The notes below the pieces were generated by a model. That model was not told where the DNA came from. It made no database searches and saw only the letters and a program-made list of their open reading frames with translations. Source: Enterococcus canis NBRC 100695 (lineage in GTDB: Bacteria; Bacillota; Bacilli; Lactobacillales; Enterococcaceae). Taken from it: a DNA stretch of 64,000 nucleotides. The position numbers and the translations under genes are program-made. Below, piece after piece: positions 55,855 to 64,000 of the stretch. The DNA lies in the NCBI RefSeq assembly GCF_001544375.1, contig NZ_BCQJ01000006.1:62001-126000 (forward strand), written 5' to 3'. The first letter of the stretch is position 1, and each line of letters begins with the position of its first letter.

Positions 55855-57663
55855 TTAATTCATGACTAAGCGTTCGACTTTTCGTAGATAGAAAATGCGT
55901 GCTACTAAGTAGTAGACGACTTGAATCGCTAAAAAGACACCTAAAACTTGCCAGCCTTCCAGCTGCATGGGTTGTTCAAAAATCGCATACATCGCCTTCA
56001 GCGCTACGGCCCCGTGAATCAAGGACACGATAATCGGCGTGAAGAAGAGGATGCCGACTTGCTGGTACACCATCTTCTTCAATTCTTTACGCTTCAAGCC
56101 AATTTTGTAGACCATTCGGAATTTTTCGACATCAGAATCCATATCGCTATATAGACGGAAGTATAAGAAACTGCCGGCGGACACGAAGAAGACGATCCCG
56201 ATAAAAATCCCTACAAATAAGACTGGCGCATAGGCATCAATCACTTGTTGACTCATGTAGGTCACACTCATAATCGCTGGATCATCTGCCAGCGACTTAC
56301 CAATAGCAACGCGTTTATCATAGCTGACGCCGCCATTGTTCCAAGTGGCAAATTGGGTCTTGTCAAAACCTGTAACAGGTGTGTTGTCTGGCACCACTAC
56401 TACCGTCTGATAGGCCGGGTATAAGATGTCGGAAACAGTCCCGCTAACTTTCAAGTCTTGATTGCCGACTTTGACACTAGTCAATTCCGGTGAAGATTCC
56501 ACGCTAGAAACGATTTGGGTCGCCGCTGTTCCGGTTACCTCTGGTTGTTGATACAACTTAGCTAATTCATTGTACTGGCTTTGCAGGATAAACGTGACCC
56601 CTTCTGGACTTTGGTAAATATCCAAGGTCTTATTTTCAGCCTCTGGCGCCTCCTTGGCTAAGACGTCATTTAGTTTTTGCGCTGTTTGTTTCACATCCGC
56701 TGGCGTACCAGAAGTTTGCCATTCGTAAGGGGTTTGTCCCATTTGCCCTAAGATCATTCCTTGAACACCATACAACGTGCCAATGGCCGCAAAAGCCACG
56801 GTTGAAATGACCGCCACCAAGAAGAAGGAGCGGGCATTGTCTTTCATCCGGAAAGCTAAATCTGAGAAAACCATCATATTGGTCTTCTTCCAGAACAAAT
56901 TGCGATTTTTTTTCAAGCGTTGAATGACACGGATACTCAGCTGATTAAAGAGGAAATAGGTTCCTAAAATCACGAGGAAAATAACGGGTAGCATCACAAA
57001 GACTACCACAGGTCCTTTGGCCCAAAGCGCGATGCCATAGCCAACACCAATCAACAAGATGGCTAGAATGGCTTTGATTGGACTACTTTTCAGCTCGCCT
57101 TTGCCCATTTCGCCAGCCTTCAATAATTCCTGCAAACTTAATTTAGGCAAGCGGAATTGAATAAAGAAGGAAATCGCTAAAAATAGCACTAAAAAGGCAG
57201 CACAGGTCAAGCCTATCGCTTGTAGGGGAAAGTAAAAGGCCAAGTTAACATGCATCAAGCCTTTGCTGATCCACAAAATCAACTGGGAGAAAAAGATACC
57301 GAAGAAACTACCTAGAATCGTGGCGAAAAAACCAATAACCAGATTTTCCAGAAAGACCATTCGCCGCAACTGCTTAGGACTCATCCCTTGAATCATCAAG
57401 AGGCCAAACTCTTTTTTACGAGATTGCAGGAACACATCCATGGAATACAGGACAAAGAAAAACGAGAACCCGTAAATAATGATAGCAGCGGCTAACATCC
57501 CTGTTTGTACCCGCGTATCCAAGCCTTCGCTCAAGGCTGGGTGAAAGGCTAAAACACTAAAGGTGAAAAAAACCATAACCGCAAACAACGTACTAAGAAA
57601 ATACGCCATGTACAAGTGCTTATTGCGCATCGTGTTGCGGAAGACGAATTGGTTAAAATTCAT
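55855..57663 (-). CDS. BceB-type ABC transporter permease (FtsX family)
   Basis: This permease of 602 residues has ten predicted membrane segments and a large extracellular domain of about 200 residues between segments 7 and 8 (around 300-500), the BceB/VraE layout used in sensing and removing antimicrobial peptides such as bacitracin. The start at 57663 follows AGGAGA and overlaps the ATPase gene by 11 bp. No BceRS-type two-component pair adjoins. The only sensor in the window belongs to the glycan locus. Confidence 0.88.
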   Translation of the reverse strand: MNFNQFVFRNTMRNKHLYMAYFLSTLFAVMVFFTFSVLAFHPALSEGLDTRVQTGMLAAAIIIYGFSFFFVLYSMDVFLQSRKKEFGLLMIQGMSPKQLRRMVFLENLVIGFFATILGSFFGIFFSQLILWISKGLMHVNLAFYFPLQAIGLTCAAFLVLFLAISFFIQFRLPKLSLQELLKAGEMGKGELKSSPIKAILAILLIGVGYGIALWAKGPVVVFVMLPVIFLVILGTYFLFNQLSIRVIQRLKKNRNLFWKKTNMMVFSDLAFRMKDNARSFFLVAVISTVAFAAIGTLYGVQGMILGQMGQTPYEWQTSGTPADVKQTAQKLNDVLAKEAPEAENKTLDIYQSPEGVTFILQSQYNELAKLYQQPEVTGTAATQIVSSVESSPELTSVKVGNQDLKVSGTVSDILYPAYQTVVVVPDNTPVTGFDKTQFATWNNGGVSYDKRVAIGKSLADDPAIMSVTYMSQQVIDAYAPVLFVGIFIGIVFFVSAGSFLYFRLYSDMDSDVEKFRMVYKIGLKRKELKKMVYQQVGILFFTPIIVSLIHGAVALKAMYAIFEQPMQLEGWQVLGVFLAIQVVYYLVARIFYLRKVERLVMN

Positions 57664-58399
57664 TATCAATCTCCTCGATTCTACGCAGTTCTAACATGAT
57701 TTCATCATAAAATTCTCGTTGACTATCCCCGCGATGTAATTCGCTCACCAGCGAACCATCCTTGATAAACAGAATACGGCGACAGTAACTAGCATCTTGT
57801 GGATCATGAGTCACCATCAAAATGGTCGCTTTTTCTGCATTTAATTGTTCCAATAACTCCATCACGTCTTTTGAAGCCTTCGTGTCTAAATTTCCTGTCG
57901 GCTCGTCAGCTAAAATCAGCTGTGGTTGATGGATCATGGCCCGTGCTACGGCTACCCGCTGTGCTTGTCCGCCGGAGATTTCAGCGATGCGTTTTTTCAA
58001 AAGATCTTGGATACCTAATCGTTTGGCGATATCGCCGACTTTTTTCTGCATCACGGCTACTTTTTCACCGTCTAGCGTCAAAGGCAAAATGATATTTTCT
58101 TCCACCGTCAAGGTAGGCATCAAGTTGAAGCTTTGGAAAACAAAACCTAGTTCGCGACGACGAAATTCGGCTAATTCTTCTGGTCCTAGTTGATTAGGAT
58201 CATGATCATCCATTAAAATCTCGCCGGCTGTCGGTTGATCGATGGTTGCTAGTAAGTTCAACAAAGTGGATTTCCCACTACCTGAGGGACCCATGATGCC
58301 CACGAATTCACCGTCTGCAACAGTTAAATCAATGCCCTTTAAGGCTCGGTACTGGATAGTATCCCCATAAGTTTTTGTCAGATTTTTTACTTGTAACAT
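57653..58399 (-). CDS. BceA-type ABC transporter ATPase
   Basis: This ATPase of 248 residues belongs to the MacB/LolD/BceA group: Walker A GPSGSGKST, signature ISGGQAQR, Walker B LILADEPTGNLD, H-loop VTHDP. I start it at 58399, eight bases after AGGAG. The GTG at 58408 lies on the site itself. It is translationally coupled to the BceB-type permease. The expected role is antimicrobial-peptide resistance or lipid-target protection, inferred from the family. Confidence 0.9.
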   Translation of the reverse strand: MLQVKNLTKTYGDTIQYRALKGIDLTVADGEFVGIMGPSGSGKSTLLNLLATIDQPTAGEILMDDHDPNQLGPEELAEFRRRELGFVFQSFNLMPTLTVEENIILPLTLDGEKVAVMQKKVGDIAKRLGIQDLLKKRIAEISGGQAQRVAVARAMIHQPQLILADEPTGNLDTKASKDVMELLEQLNAEKATILMVTHDPQDASYCRRILFIKDGSLVSELHRGDSQREFYDEIMLELRRIEEIDNEF

Positions 58400-58518
58400 A
58401 TTCTTCACTCCTCTTCGTCTTCTACTTTAGCGAAAAAACCGGTCTAGCTCAATTGAATAGAATAACACTCCACTAACAGTATTGTAAGAATAAACAATTT
58501 CTAGCAAAACTGAACACG

Positions 58519-58543
58519 AAAAAAGGAGCTGTTACCAGCTCCT
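58519..58543 (-). terminator. Terminator of the GntR/UTRA gene
   Basis: AGGAGCTG/CAGCTCCT with a 4-nt loop, then six T on the minus strand. Confidence 0.9.
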
Positions 58544-58551
58544 GAGTCCAC

Positions 58552-59253
58552 TTAACTATGATATTCAATGACGTACGAATGAAGCGCGGTATTATAAATA
58601 CCTTCCGAATACTCCACCACAGCGCCTTTACGATTATAAGAATGACGAATCCGTTTTAAGCCACTGGTTTCCGGTGTAATCATAAATTTTTGTAATTCAA
58701 GATCCAGTTCAACAACCTGAAAGCTGTCTCGGAATGTCTCGATTTCAATACCTTGCCGGTTCATCAGCCAGTACATGGAATGCTTGGCTAGCTCAGCCAA
58801 GGTAACCTCTTGCATGGAGAGCGGCAAATAGTATTCATAATAGATATAGGGCTGATGATCTAGTTCATATAGCCGTCGAAATTTCACCGCACGATCGCCA
58901 AAATACCGCTGCGCTGGATGATCCTCCGCTAGGTCCACAATTTCAAAGGATAAATTCTTCTTAATGATCTCTTCGCCTTCTTGATCTAAAATATCACTAA
59001 AACTAGAACCCTTGGACAAACGATTATACGGGCGGTTGCTTAAAACCGTGGTTCCTTTCCCGCTTTTCTTTTCTAAGTATTCATCTGCAGCCAACATCTC
59101 AATGGCTTTACGGATGGTGATCTTGCTGACACCAAATTGCTGCTCTAACTCCGCCTCGGTTGGCAACATACTACCGACTGGATATTTTTCAGCTAAAATA
59201 TCTTGTTTAATTTGTTCTGCGATCTCTAAATATAAAACATTGCGTTTTTGCAT
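58552..59253 (-). CDS. GntR-family regulator with UTRA domain
   Basis: This protein of 233 residues has an N-terminal winged helix (LPTEAELEQQFGVSKITIRKAIEML) and a C-terminal UTRA ligand domain (about 95-230, with VKFRRLYELDHQPYIYYEYYLP). Relatives sense phosphosugars or amino sugars. The start at 59253 follows GAGGTGAGG. An upstream in-frame ATG is 9 bp away. It is monocistronic and next to no matching sugar operon. Its own promoter contains an ATGCATT palindrome, so autoregulation is likely. Confidence 0.88.
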   Translation of the reverse strand: MQKRNVLYLEIAEQIKQDILAEKYPVGSMLPTEAELEQQFGVSKITIRKAIEMLAADEYLEKKSGKGTTVLSNRPYNRLSKGSSFSDILDQEGEEIIKKNLSFEIVDLAEDHPAQRYFGDRAVKFRRLYELDHQPYIYYEYYLPLSMQEVTLAELAKHSMYWLMNRQGIEIETFRDSFQVVELDLELQKFMITPETSGLKRIRHSYNRKGAVVEYSEGIYNTALHSYVIEYHS

Positions 59254-59289
59254 GATCCTCACCTCTTTTGTAACAGTTTTCTTTCTACT

Positions 59290-59311
59290 ATTATATGCAT
59301 TTTTAATGCAT
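59290..59311 (-). promoter_or_regulatory. -10 and palindromic operator of the GntR/UTRA gene
   Basis: TATAAT (59290-59295, minus strand) directly abuts ATGCATT-N3-AATGCAT (59295-59311), which occupies the spacer. No good -35 is seen. Confidence 0.6.
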
Positions 59312-59439
59312 TACACTAGACTTTCTCCTAATTTGATCATAGTATTTTTCGAAAATAACACGTCTAGCCCTCTTTTTCAATTTTTTCGCTCGCTAAAACT
59401 CACGGAATAAACGGAAAGTGATCCAATTTCGCTCTGCTG

Positions 59440-59465
59440 AAAAAGGGAAGTGCACAGCACTTCCC
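59440..59465 (-). terminator. Terminator of the tldR/guide-RNA transcript
   Basis: GGGAAGTGC/GCACTTCCC with a 3-nt loop, then five T on the minus strand. It lies 2 nt beyond the candidate guide. Confidence 0.9.
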
Positions 59466-59600
59466 TCGGTTTATCATAATTAGTGGGCATGGTTCCTAGA
59501 AACAAAAGCGAGCTTTTTCTATTCCCTAGGCGATCCCTGGCGCCCCTGCCAGTTGGGCTTGTTCAGTAGCGCGGTACCCGTCCGTTCTAATTCACTAGGG
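59466..59600 (-). ncRNA. Candidate TldR guide RNA (scaffold plus short guide)
   Basis: TnpB-family guide RNAs overlap the 3' end of the protein gene and carry the guide at their 3' end. Here the minus strand has a hairpin CCTAG...CTAGG (59526-59530 with 59495-59499) enclosing AAAAAGC/GCTTTTG, then GCCC (59485-59488) able to form a pseudoknot with GGGGC (59542-59546), as scaffolds of this family do. The next 17 nt, ACTAATTATGATAAACC (59468-59484), lie where the guide should be, just before the terminator. Exact ends are inferred. The scaffold 5' end is a guess. Confidence 0.55.
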
Positions 59601-60553
59601 TCTTGCAACAGACGCGGTACTTCCACAAAAACGAGTTGCTTTTGGTACCACTTTGCTTTATAGGCAAGTTTTTGTAGAAACAATAACCAATCTTGCTGAT
59701 CAAAGGGTCCCGGCTGTTCTTGTATGCTGTCTTTTCCGATAAAAATAACATCAAATGCTTGGACCAGCTCGAATGATAATTTTTCTAAATAGTCACGCTT
59801 GCGTTGATAGCGAATCTGATACAATTGGGCCACGCGCCTTTTTTGCTTTTGATAATTGCGGGCATCCATCAACTTGACTTTACGTTTTCGAGCGCTGGTT
59901 GCTTTGATCTGCAAGCGACGCTCGGCTTTGGCTAAGGAGCTTTCCAGTCCCGCTACTGCGTATGGTGGATATAGAATCTTTTGCGAAGTCCGAATCCCAA
60001 TTTCCTGACAAAATACAACTGCCACTTGCTTCTCAGTTTTCGGCAATGGCGCTACTTCTTCTTCGCATAACAGTGAGACATAAAAGATTTCGTTGTATTT
60101 CGCGGAAATCGTAGCCGATTTAATTTTACCCTTGACGGCTCGATGTACCAAAACGGGGATATGCTCCTTGAGCTTTGGCAACTTGAGCTGCCCATCTACC
60201 AAGTCAATGGTCCCCTGCTGATTATTAGTCGTATAAGACTGCCATAAGGATTTTTTGGTTTTCAGTTTGGGAAAGCCCGCCTGACTGCGAAAATAGTTAC
60301 GATAGGCGCGGTCAAGATTCAGCTGGGCATTTGCTAACGCCAAACTATCCGTTTTTTTTAAAAAGGGAAACTCTTTTTTTAGCTGTGCTGGTGTCCGTCC
60401 TTTTCCTAGAAAACCAGTACGCTGATATTCCTGTTGCCGTTCCTTCAGCAGATGGTTGTAGGTGAACCGTACACAGCCAAATGTAAAGATGAAAAAGGCT
60501 TTTTGCTCCGCTGAAGGATACAGACGAAATTTGTAGGCTTTCAACACCTTCAT
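59519..60553 (-). CDS. tldR: Nuclease-dead TnpB homologue, probable RNA-guided repressor (TldR)
   Basis: This protein of 344 residues begins like TnpB (MKVLKAYKFRLYPSAEQKAF, YNHLLKERQ, then LALANAQLNLDRAYRNYF) and keeps the WYQKQL and RRVAQLYQIRYQRKRDYLEKLS helices. The RuvC residues are lost. The DLG motif reads QEIG (Glu184), the catalytic Glu motif IED reads IGKD (Gly273), and after VEVP (310) the CxxC zinc finger and last Asp motif are absent. It cannot cut DNA by the known mechanism. It lies 22 bp after oppF with its own GAGAGGTGA site, as in the enterococcal oppF-linked TldR group described recently. Expected role: guide-RNA-directed promoter repression. Confidence 0.87.
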   Translation of the reverse strand: MKVLKAYKFRLYPSAEQKAFFIFTFGCVRFTYNHLLKERQQEYQRTGFLGKGRTPAQLKKEFPFLKKTDSLALANAQLNLDRAYRNYFRSQAGFPKLKTKKSLWQSYTTNNQQGTIDLVDGQLKLPKLKEHIPVLVHRAVKGKIKSATISAKYNEIFYVSLLCEEEVAPLPKTEKQVAVVFCQEIGIRTSQKILYPPYAVAGLESSLAKAERRLQIKATSARKRKVKLMDARNYQKQKRRVAQLYQIRYQRKRDYLEKLSFELVQAFDVIFIGKDSIQEQPGPFDQQDWLLFLQKLAYKAKWYQKQLVFVEVPRLLQDPSELERTGTALLNKPNWQGRQGSPRE

Positions 60554-60575
60554 CTGGTCACCTCTCGAGTCTTGA

Positions 60576-61511
60576 TTACCTTTTCTTGGCTGCGATTTTT
60601 TCACGATACATGGGCACTTCGTCTTTACTAGCATAGACAAAGTGACCGGGAACAATCTCTGTTAAACTGCGCTCCTTACCATCTTGCGGGTCGCCTGGAT
60701 AACGCATCCGTGTATGCGTGCGCTCATAGTCTGGGTCAGGCAAAGGAATGGCTGATAACAAACTTTCGGTATAGGGATGCACCCCGCTGTAATAGATTTC
60801 ATCACTGGTACCCATCTCCAACAATTTGCCATTGTGCATAACCCCAATGCGGTCACTAATATGTTTGACCATAGACAGGTCATGGGCGATAAACAAATAA
60901 GTCAGCTTTTGCTCTTCTTGTAAGTCTTGCAATAAATTGACCACCTGTGCTTGAATCGACACGTCTAAAGCCGAGATTGGTTCATCACAAATAATAAATT
61001 TTGGTTTAACGGCTAACGCACGGGCAATACCAATCCGCTGCCGCTGCCCACCGGAAAATTCATGAGGATAACGAGAACCATGACTAGGATTCAGTCCTAC
61101 GATCTCTAGCAACTCATTGACACGTTCGGTCCGTTCTTGCGGATTTTTTACTAAACCGTTGATATCTAGACCTTCTGCAATAATGTCATTGACCTTCATC
61201 CGCGGGTTCAAGGACGCATAAGGATCTTGAAAAATCATCTGAACTTCTCGGCGAAAGGTGGTGAGTGCTTGCTTGCCTTTGATTTTAGTGACATCTTGAT
61301 TGTCGAATAAAATCTCGCCACCTGTGGGTTCGTTCAAACGAATAATCGTGCGTCCGGTGGTAGACTTTCCACTACCTGACTCCCCGACTAACCCAAATGT
61401 CTCACCTTCATAAATATGAAAGGTCACATCATCGACGGCTTTCACCTCGTCTTTACGGCCGACATTGAAATATTGTTTAAGGTTTCGCACTTCTAATAAG
61501 ATTTTTTCCAT
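60576..61511 (-). CDS. oppF: Oligopeptide ABC transporter ATPase OppF
   Basis: This ATPase of 311 residues has Walker [13 protein letters not shown], signature FSGGQRQR, Walker [13 protein letters not shown] and H-loop IAHDLSM. The C-terminal oligopeptide-type extension ([18 protein letters not shown]) is present. It begins [20 protein letters not shown] after GGAGGG, 12 bp behind oppD. It drives peptide import together with OppD. Confidence 0.95.
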   Translation of the reverse strand: MEKILLEVRNLKQYFNVGRKDEVKAVDDVTFHIYEGETFGLVGESGSGKSTTGRTIIRLNEPTGGEILFDNQDVTKIKGKQALTTFRREVQMIFQDPYASLNPRMKVNDIIAEGLDINGLVKNPQERTERVNELLEIVGLNPSHGSRYPHEFSGGQRQRIGIARALAVKPKFIICDEPISALDVSIQAQVVNLLQDLQEEQKLTYLFIAHDLSMVKHISDRIGVMHNGKLLEMGTSDEIYYSGVHPYTESLLSAIPLPDPDYERTHTRMRYPGDPQDGKERSLTEIVPGHFVYASKDEVPMYREKIAAKKR

Positions 61512-61523
61512 CTCTCGCCCTCC

Positions 61524-62570
61524 TTAAACTAAGCTATGCGCTTGCTTTTCTTGATATTTTGCCCAGCGGATCTGGATCTCCGGCGGCGGTGTCACTTTTG
61601 GTGCTTGTGGTGCCAAGAGCCAAGTCGCGGCTTTGTGAGTCGGTGAAATCTCAAAGAATGGCGGTGCCTCCTCCGCATCAATCTTCAAGGCAAATTCGTT
61701 ACGCGGATAAAATGCATCCCCTTGTGGCGGCGCCAACAAGTCTGGTGGCGAACCCGGAATCGCGTATAAGCGGTCGCCGGTTCCTTCCAAAGTTGGCATC
61801 GAGCCTAAAAGTCCCCATGTATATGGATGTTGTGGATTATAGAAAATTTCTTCTGCCGTTCCTACTTCCACGATTCGGCCACCATACATAACGGCTACTC
61901 GGTCGGCAACATTCGCTACTACCCCTAAATCGTGGGTAATGAAGATAATGGAGGTGTTAATTTTCGTTTGGATGTCTTTCAGCAATTCCAAAATTTGGGC
62001 TTGAATCGTTACATCCAAGGCGGTGGTTGGCTCATCGGCAATCAGAATCTGCGGATAACAGATTAAAGCAATCGCTATGACAATCCGCTGCCGCTGTCCC
62101 CCTGAAAATTGGTGGGGATAGTTCTTCAAGCGTTTTTCTGCATTAGGGATACCAACCATTTTCAAAAGCTCTAAAGCGCTCCCTAAGGCTTCTTTCTTAG
62201 AAATCTTATTATGCTTCACTAAAGATTCCGCTACTTGTTTGCCAATCGGCATGGTGGGATCAAGAGAGGTCATAGGATCTTGGAAGATCATAGCAATTTC
62301 TTTCCCGCGAATCTTTTGCATCTCTTTTTCTGATTTTCCTACTAGGTCTTCTCCTTTAAATAGGATTTGACCGTTATCGATATTGGCGTTACTGGCTAAC
62401 AGACGCATGATGGAGCGTGTCGTAACGGACTTGCCGCTACCGGACTCCCCTACAATGGCCAACGTTTCACCTTCATGAAGATCAAAGCTGACATCTCGGA
62501 TTGCTCGCACTTGCCCCGCGTAAGTATCGAAAGAAATCTCTAAATTTTTTACTTCTAAAATTTTCTTCAT
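61524..62570 (-). CDS. oppD: Oligopeptide ABC transporter ATPase OppD
   Basis: This ATPase of 348 residues has Walker [11 protein letters not shown], signature FSGGQRQR, Walker B LIADEPTTALD, and the long C-terminal part with PGSPPDLLAPPQGDAF characteristic of OppD. It lies 5 bp behind oppC. Confidence 0.95.
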   Translation of the reverse strand: MKKILEVKNLEISFDTYAGQVRAIRDVSFDLHEGETLAIVGESGSGKSVTTRSIMRLLASNANIDNGQILFKGEDLVGKSEKEMQKIRGKEIAMIFQDPMTSLDPTMPIGKQVAESLVKHNKISKKEALGSALELLKMVGIPNAEKRLKNYPHQFSGGQRQRIVIAIALICYPQILIADEPTTALDVTIQAQILELLKDIQTKINTSIIFITHDLGVVANVADRVAVMYGGRIVEVGTAEEIFYNPQHPYTWGLLGSMPTLEGTGDRLYAIPGSPPDLLAPPQGDAFYPRNEFALKIDAEEAPPFFEISPTHKAATWLLAPQAPKVTPPPEIQIRWAKYQEKQAHSLV

Positions 62571-62575
62571 CTACC

Positions 62576-63625
62576 TCACTCTTTCATTTTAGGGTCAAAC
62601 GCGTCTCGTAAACCGTCTGCCAATAAGTTGAAGCCAATCATAATGATGGAAAGGGTCACAGCAGGCACCCAAAGTTGATAAGGCAAGAACTGCCACGTTT
62701 TGTAGCCATCGCTTAGGAGCATCCCTAAAGAGGCTGATGGCGGCTTCAAGCCTAGTCCGATAAAGCTTAGGAAGGCTTCAAAGAAGATCGCTGAAGGAAT
62801 ACTAAACATCATTTGCACGATGATCACGCTGGAGATATTCGGCAGAATGTGTTTAAAGGCGATTTTAACGCGGCTCTCCCCCAGGGTTGTCGCCGCCAAA
62901 ACAAATTCCTGATCCTTTAGCTTCATCGTCTGAGCCCGAACGATCCGTGCCATGGAAATCCAGTTAGTAATCGCCATAGCAGCAATGATGGAGGGAATCC
63001 CTGGTTCAAAAACCACTAGCATCAAGATCATCACAACTAAGTTAGGAATACCAGACAATACTTCTAAAAAACGTTGCATGATGTTATCCACGCGGCCCCC
63101 TAGTAAGCCTGAGATTAAGCCATAGGTCACACCAATCGTAATATCCAAAAGTGCGGCGATAAAGGCGATTAAAAGGGAGATACGGGTTCCCACAAAAAGC
63201 CGGCTTAACACGTCACGACCTAGGGCATCTGTCCCTAATAGGAAATTGACGCCTTCTGGTACCCCAGCCTGCGCATAGCGGTCGACGATTTGTCCGCCGA
63301 CTTTGGCGCTTCCGTTCAAGCCATTAATGTCAATTCCGGGAATTCGCGGTGGCAGGTTGATATATTGGATATTCTGTGCGGTTGGATCATGTGGTGAAAC
63401 AAAAATCGTCACAATCGAAATCAATAAAATGACGACCAATAAACTGATGGAGAAGACAGCGGCTTTATTTTTCCGCAATCGGCGCCATGAATCTTGTAAA
63501 AAAGTCAGGGAAGGTGCAGCAATTTTTTCCCGTTCTTTTTTGGTACTTTGTGTTAACGGCTGAAACTCTGCCGGTGAGAGTGCCGCGATTTTTTCTGGAA
63601 CTTCATTTACTTTATAGCTTTCCAT
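62576..63625 (-). CDS. oppC: Oligopeptide ABC transporter permease OppC
   Basis: This permease of 349 residues has a soluble N-terminal part of about 50 residues, a first membrane helix at about 55-75, an extracytoplasmic segment with LLGTDALGRDVLSRL, and five further helices with the EAA-type loop LAATTLGESRVKIAFKHILPN. Its start overlaps the oppB stop by one base (TAATG). Confidence 0.95.
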   Translation of the reverse strand: MESYKVNEVPEKIAALSPAEFQPLTQSTKKEREKIAAPSLTFLQDSWRRLRKNKAAVFSISLLVVILLISIVTIFVSPHDPTAQNIQYINLPPRIPGIDINGLNGSAKVGGQIVDRYAQAGVPEGVNFLLGTDALGRDVLSRLFVGTRISLLIAFIAALLDITIGVTYGLISGLLGGRVDNIMQRFLEVLSGIPNLVVMILMLVVFEPGIPSIIAAMAITNWISMARIVRAQTMKLKDQEFVLAATTLGESRVKIAFKHILPNISSVIIVQMMFSIPSAIFFEAFLSFIGLGLKPPSASLGMLLSDGYKTWQFLPYQLWVPAVTLSIIMIGFNLLADGLRDAFDPKMKE

Positions 63626-64000
63626 TAACCTCGACTCCCTCCTTGTACCCGAATCCGTGGATCCACTAGACCATACAGCAAGTCAACAATCAAAATGACG
63701 AAGATCAACATAGCTGAGTACAGCAAGGTGACCGCCATAATCGTTGGATAGTCCTTCGTCATGATGGATTTTACAAACTGCTCCCCAATTCCCGGGATGG
63801 CAAAAATATTTTCAACCACCAAACTCCCTGTCATTAAGCCGACTGCCAATGGTCCTAAGAGCGTTAAGAGCGGAATCAAACTATTCCGTAAGCCGTGTTT
63901 AAAGGCAATTTCCCACCGGCTTAAGCCTTTAGCGCGCGCTAGTTCGACATAGTCACTGTGGAGCACCTCCACCATCTCGGTTCGAATAAACCGCGCCGAA
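63625..64000 (-). CDS. oppB: Oligopeptide ABC transporter permease OppB (5' part outside the window)
   Basis: This is the C-terminal 125 codons of the permease. The frame is open at base 64000, where it reads ARFIRTEMVEVLHSDYVELARAKG, and it continues with the EAA loop WEIAFKHGLRNSLIPLLTLLG, GSLVVENIFAIPGIG and a last helix ending DPRIR. The methionine at 63975 is internal to the family alignment and is not the start. Confidence 0.94.
   Translation of the reverse strand, partial: SARFIRTEMVEVLHSDYVELARAKGLSRWEIAFKHGLRNSLIPLLTLLGPLAVGLMTGSLVVENIFAIPGIGEQFVKSIMTKDYPTIMAVTLLYSAMLIFVILIVDLLYGLVDPRIRVQGGSRG

Noticed and set aside
59519-60553. Ordinary IS605-type transposase accessory gene
   Set aside because: No tnpA, no transposon ends seen, catalytic residues and zinc finger missing, and the gene is set into an operon with its own ribosome binding site.

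Overview
The window reads as a stretch of Enterococcus chromosome. Four things point there: an efaCBA-type manganese transporter, a chromosomal acetyltransferase very close to AAC(6')-Ii of E. faecium, low-GC Firmicute promoters with cre boxes and Gram-positive ribosome binding sites, and an opp operon that ends in a nuclease-dead TnpB. I cannot name the species. Most of the sequence is carbohydrate metabolism plus ordinary housekeeping genes. No phage, CRISPR array or intact insertion sequence is visible.

Layout. 1-10.3 kb: two beta-glucoside PTS loci (LicT antiterminator plus IIBCA permease). Between them lie a GH1 and a GH4 phospho-beta-glucosidase facing an RpiR repressor, with three matching operators. 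10.3-14.6 kb: efaCBA under a perfect DtxR-type palindrome, then a YibE/YibF pair. 14.7-17.8 kb: RpiR and HAD genes and several very small membrane genes, one apparently frameshifted at a G6 run. 18-22.9 kb: a heterodimeric ABC multidrug exporter behind a 20-residue leader peptide and terminator (attenuator), then an AIM24 protein. 22.9-26.9 kb: Na+/H+ antiporter, GlsB-type protein, Nudix-HTH regulator, tRNA-Pro(CGG).

27-45.7 kb is one functional unit for high-mannose N-glycans. A surface GH85 lipoprotein releases glycans. An ABC importer (binding protein and two permeases, no ATPase) takes them up. Cytoplasmic GH92, GH38 and GH125 mannosidases trim them, and a ROK kinase probably phosphorylates the mannose. 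A YesMN-type two-component system and a GntR/LacI hybrid regulate it. The GH85 promoter and the importer promoter share a tandem 12-bp repeat with a 21-bp period, placed identically 1 bp before the -35, which I take to be the response-regulator site. Two ATGATATATCAT palindromes flank the divergent mannosidase promoters.

45.8-53.5 kb: a ykkC-class (probably guanidine-I) riboswitch over a GAP/LysE-like membrane protein, the AAC(6')-Ii-like enzyme, rlmN, and a third beta-glucoside operon (LicT, IIBCA, GH1, NagB-like). 53.6-55.7 kb is AT-rich and accessory-looking. 55.8-59.3 kb: a BceAB-type ABC transporter and a GntR/UTRA regulator.

59.4-64 kb is the most unusual part. The last genes of an oligopeptide ABC operon (oppB-oppC-oppD-oppF) are followed 22 bp later by a TnpB homologue whose RuvC catalytic residues and zinc finger are gone. 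It is followed by a structured RNA segment, a short guide-like sequence containing a -10-like TATGAT, and a terminator. This matches the RNA-guided repressor type called TldR, here probably acting on a promoter outside the window, perhaps that of the opp operon itself.
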